Of a stretch of 64,000 bases of DNA, positions 58,463-64,000 are shown one piece after another. Numbering within the stretch: the first letter of the stretch is position 1; each line of letters opens with the position of its first letter. Location of the stretch: the NCBI GenBank assembly GCA_018340805.1, contig JACMZG010001863.1, positions 29,768,885-29,832,884 on the forward strand, in the 5' to 3' direction. Below the pieces are notes generated by a model. The model saw only the letters and a program-made list of their open reading frames with translations. It was not told the origin of the DNA and ran no database searches. The position numbers and the translations under genes are program-made. This DNA is from Microvelia longipes. Its lineage: Eukaryota > Arthropoda > Insecta > Hemiptera > Veliidae.

Positions 58463-59759
58463 ATTAGTATTATTCTATCATTTGAATCATAAGGAATTAA
58501 TCGAGTAAACAAATATGTACATGTACATACTAATATTTAAGGAAGTTTATACAGCAATTACATTATATATTTATATCATTATGTGAGCTTTCCGATATCT
58601 TTTCAATTATAAAATAAAATAATTACTGTAATCATTGTAAAAACTTGACTTCGCATTCTAAATAATGTGATGCAATATTTTTGCATAAAATTTTCTAAAA
58701 ATAAATTAAAAAATATCATTTAAAGCTTACAGTAAAAGGATAAAGGAAGTAAAAGGTTTAGAAAAGGGTTGTTGAATAACTCGGCAGGACCAGGACTTGA
58801 AAGAACGAGAGGCAGCTCTTGAGGAGAGAGGAAGATAAGTGAGATCCGGGAGTGAGCGAGATAGCTAGACGTCAACAGCAGAAAACCCACTAATATTAAC
58901 TTCAATTCATTTGGATTATGTCAACCTTTAAAGATATAAACATTCTGATTTCCACTATACTTTAATTAAGTTTTATGTCCTTAAAAGTTTAAGAAAGAAC
59001 TTTTATAGCTAAATTATAAAATAAAGTTATTGAATAATTTAAAGGCTTTCTATATAAAATGTTTGATGGTTATTTTGTTCTTGTTTTAAGCGTAAATACC
59101 TTTAAGTCTTGAAGGAAGCAGGCAATATGACTTTCACAAGGACCCACTATAAGATATTATGACGTATAATATAGTTGTAAAGGTGAGAGGCCTTGCTATT
59201 TCAGGGCTCCTTAACTTGAAGAGTTAAAAGGGCTCAAGTAAAGCTATTTCATACCTTATACATTTTATTCTTGCATTTTTCTTCTTAAATTTTTAAGTAT
59301 TAAAAATATATTTTGTAAGATTATGTAAAGATATTAAATTTACGACTACTCTCTAGCATAATCACACTAGGAGCAATTAAAATAATGTCAATCAAGATTT
59401 TACGTTGAAAGCCTCCTTAACTAGAAGACAATACTTAAACGATAACAAGCGACTCCGGGCAAATGATTAGTCTATAGCGCAAATATAACCATTCTCGGCA
59501 AATTTGGTTGTATGGGAAGTAGTCCAATGGTTATACCCTAACCTTAATTAATTATTAATCACCTGGATAGGCAACAATAAAAAATGGTGGAAAATATGGC
59601 GTATTACTTGAAAAAAATAAATGTAATAGTAAATAATTGTTTAAATAACCCGAAATTATGAAAATTAACTATTACCAAAATTTTGGTAATATATAATTGG
59701 TAATCAGAAGAAATGAATTTCTTCTGAAATTCATTTCCAGGGTCAGATTATCTACCTAG
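58463..59759. other. Non-coding stretch, nothing recognised
   Basis: Short self-complementary words (AGAAGAAATGAATTTCTTCT, about 59706-59725) precede the dinucleotide repeat. Confidence 0.4.
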
Positions 59760-59779
59760 GTATATACATACATACATAC

Positions 59780-59781
59780 AC

Positions 59782-59858
<77 letters not shown>

Positions 59859-59872
59859 ATAATAAATAAATA
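59780..59872. repeat. Compound (AC)n-(AT)n microsatellite with inverted flanks
   Basis: About 15 AC and 20 AT dinucleotides lie between inverted flanks: GGTCAGATTATCTACCTAGG (about 59741) and CCTAGGTGGATAACCTGACC (about 59892-59911), then GGAAATGAATTTC on both sides. The whole 59718-59935 is thus an inverted repeat. Confidence 0.9.
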
Positions 59873-59935
59873 TATATCTGTGTGTGAGTATACCTAGGTG
59901 GATAACCTGACCCCATACCAGGAAATGAATTTCGG

Positions 59936-60835
59936 AAGAGTAATACAGTATATAACAATTGTATATTTACAGTTAAAATGAGGAGCGTTAGTGGAATCGA
60001 TTCCTTCACTCCCTTCATTCGGACCTTCGTGAAAAACTAAAATAGATGAAATAAAGAATAAAATGAATGGGGCTCTTACTAATTACTGCTTCTGCTGAAC
60101 TAGTGTAAAATTAATTTTTAAATTTAAACACTAATACACTAATGTTTTCAATGTAAGACTAAGCCAAAAATTTAAGTGTTGTGGGGTTTACTAAGTTTGT
60201 ACTGTGAAAGGCAACAGTATTATTTCGTAACCTCTGTAATTTACCTAACGCGGCTTTCTCTTAAATCGGTACGGCGCGGGAATGCCAGTCGCTCCGAGTG
60301 TTTAGGGGTCTTCAAAAGTTCAAACTGTTTTCGCAAATATAACCAGGTTATCGTGCCATAAAGTTTTACAGAGCTATAGATTTAAGTAGTTAGTTTTTTC
60401 TCAAGACTCGTAAAAAAAATTAAAATAGCAAACCCACTCATAAAATATATCCTTGCGAAATATTCATCTGATGTCCATAATTATTTTTATTACACCAAAT
60501 CTCTGATTTGTGTTCTTTTGCAAATTTTTATTTTTTTTCCTACGCAGTAAAAATGTTGGCAAAAATTTGACCTACATCCTTTTTTTACTACATATTTTTT
60601 TGCTTTTATTAAAACTTTGCGCTACAAATAAAAATATTTTTAGTTGTAATTCAAATTTAAAGTGAACATTTAAATGTTTCGAGAATATCAATACTTAAAT
60701 GCAGTCTGAAGTATGCAATTGACTTACTGATGTTGTAGTTTTATGAGTAGTTCTGTCTATTTTATGTCTGTCTTCTTTATTTTACTTGTTATACGTTTCT
60801 TTACCTACTAACATAGTATATAATATGGAAAGTAT
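59936..60835. other. Non-coding stretch with a CpG-richer patch
   Basis: 60230-60360 contains several CpGs (ACGCGGC, GGTACGGCGCGGGAATGCC) and a 61-codon frame of unknown significance. No splice structure is evident. Confidence 0.35.
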
Positions 60836-60967
60836 TTTTTGTGGATGAGTGACCGTTTAGAACTGCAAAATAAATATATTAGACGACTTTCATATTATGA
60901 GGACGAGGCGAGCGTAGTAAATCCGAAAGGTTAGGGCAAGTGCAGTGTACCTTGTATTTAATTTTTT
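60836..60967 (+). repeat. 5S-like repeat family, 3' fragment, first of a tandem pair
   Basis: It runs from box C (GTGGATGAGTGACCG) through one hairpin region to a T-run, after which a full copy starts at once. Confidence 0.85.
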
Positions 60968-61716
60968 ACTTTTCCTCATTTATACCGTAGGTATATAGAA
61001 AAAGTATTGTGTTTGCAAAAAAATCCGAACCGTAATGTCACCGGAATTAATCCGTTTCAGGCGTTTTTAAATCCTCTTGAGTGATTTGCAAAGTTGTCTG
61101 TCTGACTGTATGTGTGTGTTATCATCGTAACGCCCAGTGTATTTATGCTAGAGGATTTAAATTTTGTACAAAAATTAGTCTACCGCTCTTGTGCTATTCG
61201 GAAAATAATTTTTTTATGACGTCATTAAACCGCAAAATTACTCTGCAACAATTTCAAAAAATCATAAACATGGAAAAATTATGCGATCCGATTAAAATTG
61301 GCACGCATGTGGCCACTTATAAACTTACATGTCTGCTAAGTTGCATCTCATTATCAGCATTAGTTCAATTTTTATCGAATGATTTGTATTTGTCTTTTAA
61401 AAAATTGTAAAATATTTCAATATAATTGAAATTTTGTTCAAATGTACCCCTTGACGTAAGAAATAAGTGTACTAAGTTTCGGGTACAACAAGTCTATTTG
61501 TGATTTTGGTATATCATAAAAGTTAAGCAGCATCGAGTGTGTTCAATGCCTGGATAAATACCACAGGGAATAAAATCAATGTATTTACTATCTGAGGACG
61601 AGTGAAGCGAGTCCGAAGACGTGTTGCAGTATAAATTTAACGACTTGTATTTCTGAGGACGAGCGAAGCGAGTCCGAAATGAGGAAAAATTCCAAGGTAC
61701 CCCGTACCCGATTTTT
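60968..61716 (+). repeat. 5S-like repeat family, full length, second of a tandem pair
   Basis: ACTTTTCCTCATTTATACCG starts after the T-run. The CRE word TATGACGTCATTAAAC (about 61216), the 5S-like segment (61520-61576), two perfect hairpins (61596 and 61657) and GGTACCCCGTACCCGATTTTT follow. It is the best-preserved plus-strand copy. Confidence 0.94.
61520..61576 (+). promoter_or_regulatory. 5S rRNA-type internal Pol III promoter
   Basis: AAGTTAAGCAGCATCGAGTG (box A and IE region) and TGCCTGGATAAATACCACAGG (a somewhat mutated box C) are 5S-like. The first T-run downstream is at 61712-61716. Confidence 0.65.
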
Positions 61717-62229
61717 CCATTCTTATGACCTTTAAACTGAATTGAAAGGTTTAATAAGTCTGATTTTTCTAATAATGATTTATTTTAAAAAATAAACGAT
61801 TTTGTTGTATTATAGTGAACATTCTAACTTGGCTCTTTATGAAGTGATCACTCCCTGTTTTGCATTTTTATTTAATACCTTTAAAACGGGAAGTTGGTAT
61901 TTTACTTTAAAGGGTATAATTAGAATAATTAAATACTAAAAGGTATGCAAGCCAATAAAAGTTGAGAACTCACATTTTAAAGAATGAGGTAATATTTGAG
62001 ACCAATAAGTTAAAAATTGTTTTGCTGTTAGAATCGTGGTAATCAGTTTCTATACAGAGTTATAAATGTAATGGATTTATTCTTGCTTAATGCTTACGAT
62101 TCATTACCTTACCCTATGCTTATCTAATACCTTACCTAATGCTTATCGTGCAATTCATTACCCATACCCTTTTTGAAAAGTATTGAGAGTTACTAATACT
62201 GCTAGACTTAAAGAAAAACGCTAAATTTA
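61717..62229. other. A+T-rich stretch, nothing recognised
   Basis: A partly duplicated AATGCTTA/TTACCTTACCCTATGCTTAT segment lies at 62086-62170. Confidence 0.4.
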
Positions 62230-62239
62230 AAAAATAAAA

Positions 62240-62677
62240 TAAAAATGCAAATATATATCCAAATATATTGCACATATATTTGTCTTATACGTAGACAAAT
62301 ATATGTGCAATAGATACATGCGAACAAAATCTTAATTTGATGGCATCGTTTGTCCGCGTTTTATGATTTTTCGAAATTTTTGCTAAGTCATTATTGCGGG
62401 TCAATGATACCACAAAACAAATTATTTTCCGAATAGCACAACTACACTATAGACTAATTTTGTACAAAGTTTCAACTCTCTAGCGTAAATACTCTAGGAT
62501 AAAAACATAAATACACGATGATAACAGATACAGACACCTACAGACAGACAACTTTGTAAAAACCACTCAGGAGGTCTTAAAAACACCTAATCAGATAATT
62601 CTGGTGATATCCCGGTTTCGGATTTTTGTTAACACAATACTTTTCTTACATACCTACAGTATTAATAAGGAAAAGTA
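62240..62677 (-). repeat. 5S-like repeat family, 5' half
   Basis: Minus-strand start at 62677 (ACTTTTCCTTATTAATACTG), truncated near 62240. A new 19-bp inverted duplication (62266-62284 with 62294-62312) has arisen inside it. Confidence 0.9.
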
Positions 62678-63559
62678 AAGGCGGGCATCATATACAACCT
62701 TATTATCCACTTTTATAATTCTCCACTTGATAAATTAATTAGTACAGCAAATCTAAATTAAGATCCATGTGCCCTGGGTGATTTCCCTGGCAAAAAATTA
62801 AGGAATACGCTAAATCAGCTTCATGGCTAAGTCTTACAGGTTTAACCGTGTATGCCCTGGTAAAACAACTTAACAAGGACAATACATGTTCCTAAAAATT
62901 TGAAAACTTATTATGCAACACTGGAAAAGTCACCATTTATTATATTAAATTCAATAGTTCATTAAGAATTTTTTTAAATTCTTTGTTGCAGGTAAGGTTC
63001 TTACTAGCTTTGTTCACATTTACAATCTTGTTTGATTTTATGGTAAAGTTATCGACTATATTTATATCCTATTAGTATTAAAAATAATTAAAATTCGTAG
63101 AATTATAGTAATGATAGATAGGTAATTGATCATCAGCAAGTTACCGCTCCGTTGAATCCTTTTAGCTTTATTTTTACAATAAATATATTTTTATTTTTAT
63201 GACTAGAAATATAATCCTGTTTTGCCTAATCTATTGAAGACTGACTTAACAATTACTCTTATATCATTGATTAGGAAAAACTCGTGTCTTTTTGTCTAAG
63301 TACTCTTTAAACCAAAAGCCTGAAATTAAATTATCAATTAATAGTCTTCAACTCTTGATTAGGAAGATTGTTGATTTCTCTTTAACGCCAATATTTTCTT
63401 CTCATGCGGAATTGAATTATTTCAAACAATTATACTAAATACTAAACCTGTACCGATTTTTTCCAGTAATTCCATTACTTATTTTAAAAACAAATCACAG
63501 TGCTTGTTTAAACACCAACAAGGCCTCAACCTAAACGTACCCTCAACCTAAACAAATTC
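62678..63559. other. A+T-rich stretch, nothing recognised
   Basis: TTCTTTGTTGCAG at about 62980-62992 is acceptor-like, but the sequence after it (GTAAGG...) is not coding. Confidence 0.4.
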
Positions 63560-64000
63560 AACAAATGTATACTGCAGCATGTCTTCGGACTCGCTTCGCT
63601 AGTCCTTAGCGGTCACCCATACTTAAGTGCACTGACCACGCTCAGTGCTACTTAAGTTTTATGATCCTACAAAATTTATGGATATGCCTGTCGTATTAAA
63701 CGAAATTTCGTGTACTTTCTTATTAAATAAACTTATACATTTGTACAAATTTCAACTCAATTGAATTATTTCCTGATTTTAACAATTTAAAAAAAACGTA
63801 CACAAGTCATTCAATAAAAATTGAACTAATGCTGATATTAAGTTGAAATTAGGCACATAAGGTAGTTATGTGCCATTATACATGGCTACATGCGTGCTCA
63901 ATCTCAATTTGATCGCATCATTTTTCCGCGTTTTATGATTTTTCAAAATTTTCCTTTGGTTAATGAAGTCATAAAAATAATATTTTCCGAATAATACAAC
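63560..64000 (-). repeat. 5S-like repeat family, continuing past the window edge
   Basis: In minus-strand reading the 5S-like segment lies at 63610-63660 and one hairpin (GGACTAGCGAAGCGAGTCC) at 63586-63604. The third hairpin and oligo-T end are missing on the left. Confidence 0.9.
63610..63660 (-). promoter_or_regulatory. 5S rRNA-type internal Pol III promoter
   Basis: On the minus strand: ACTTAAGTAGCACTGAGCGT, GGTCAGTGCACTTAAG, then TATGGGTGACCGC. Box C is well kept. Confidence 0.65.

Noticed and set aside
61520..61576. True 5S rRNA gene
   Set aside because: Only the internal control region (about positions 50-95) is 5S-like. The 5' and 3' strands that form helix I and the rest of the 5S sequence are absent in every copy.
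1..64000. Circular replicon, since both window ends are in the same repeat family and orientation
   Set aside because: The family is so abundant that both ends falling in it is unsurprising, and no overlap between the ends can be shown.

Overview
The window looks like nuclear DNA of an arthropod, most likely an insect. It is very A+T-rich (roughly 70% by eye), almost free of coding sequence, and packed with dispersed repeats, AT microsatellites, minisatellites and fold-back transposons. There are no bacterial-style operons, ribosome binding sites or CRISPR arrays. The species cannot be named from the sequence.

Only two segments look like host protein-coding sequence. The first, at 39385-39639 (+), is an exon with a good acceptor and donor. 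Its end matches the conserved N-terminal motif of FNDC3 proteins (Drosophila miles-to-go, mtgo), so much of the window is probably intron of that gene. The second, at 48184-48981 (+), is an intact 265-codon coiled-coil protein I do not recognise, apparently with a splice acceptor just upstream. It is either nested in the FNDC3 intron or a neighbouring gene. Two weaker candidates are a CpG-rich patch ending in a strong donor (about 12350-12648, possibly a first exon) and a 39-codon open segment behind a good acceptor (51532-51653).

The dominant feature is one non-coding repeat family, about 0.9 kb when complete, with some 25 copies or fragments on both strands. A complete copy starts with a terminal hairpin (TTTTCCT...ATACC-GTA-GGTAT...AGGAAAA). 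Further in it carries CRE (TGACGTCA) and AP-1 (TGACTCA) motifs, then a segment matching the internal promoter of 5S rRNA genes (box A, IE, box C). After that come two or three very regular hairpins built on GCGAAGC or GCGTAGC, a GGTAC-CCC-GTACC hairpin and an oligo-T end. It has no open reading frame. Copies occur singly, nested in other transposons, and head to tail at their T-runs. In one copy the hairpin unit has expanded into a 71-bp tandem array. I do not know this family under any name, and it is the best candidate here for an undescribed system.

Layout: 1-8 kb holds a 5S-like repeat with a nested palindromic MITE, a 30-bp minisatellite, a long-TIR element and a decayed non-LTR retrotransposon. 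8-24 kb holds MITEs, 5S-like copies, a 0.7-kb fold-back element, the CpG-rich patch and a 54-bp minisatellite. 24-38 kb holds MITEs, the 71-bp hairpin array, a palindromic minisatellite, a 39-bp minisatellite and tandem 5S-like copies. 39-52 kb holds the FNDC3 exon, repeats, the orphan gene and a pyrimidine-rich minisatellite. 52-64 kb holds a 57-bp minisatellite, a fold-back element with internal 137-bp repeats, and more 5S-like copies, one nested in a MITE so that its ends are exposed.
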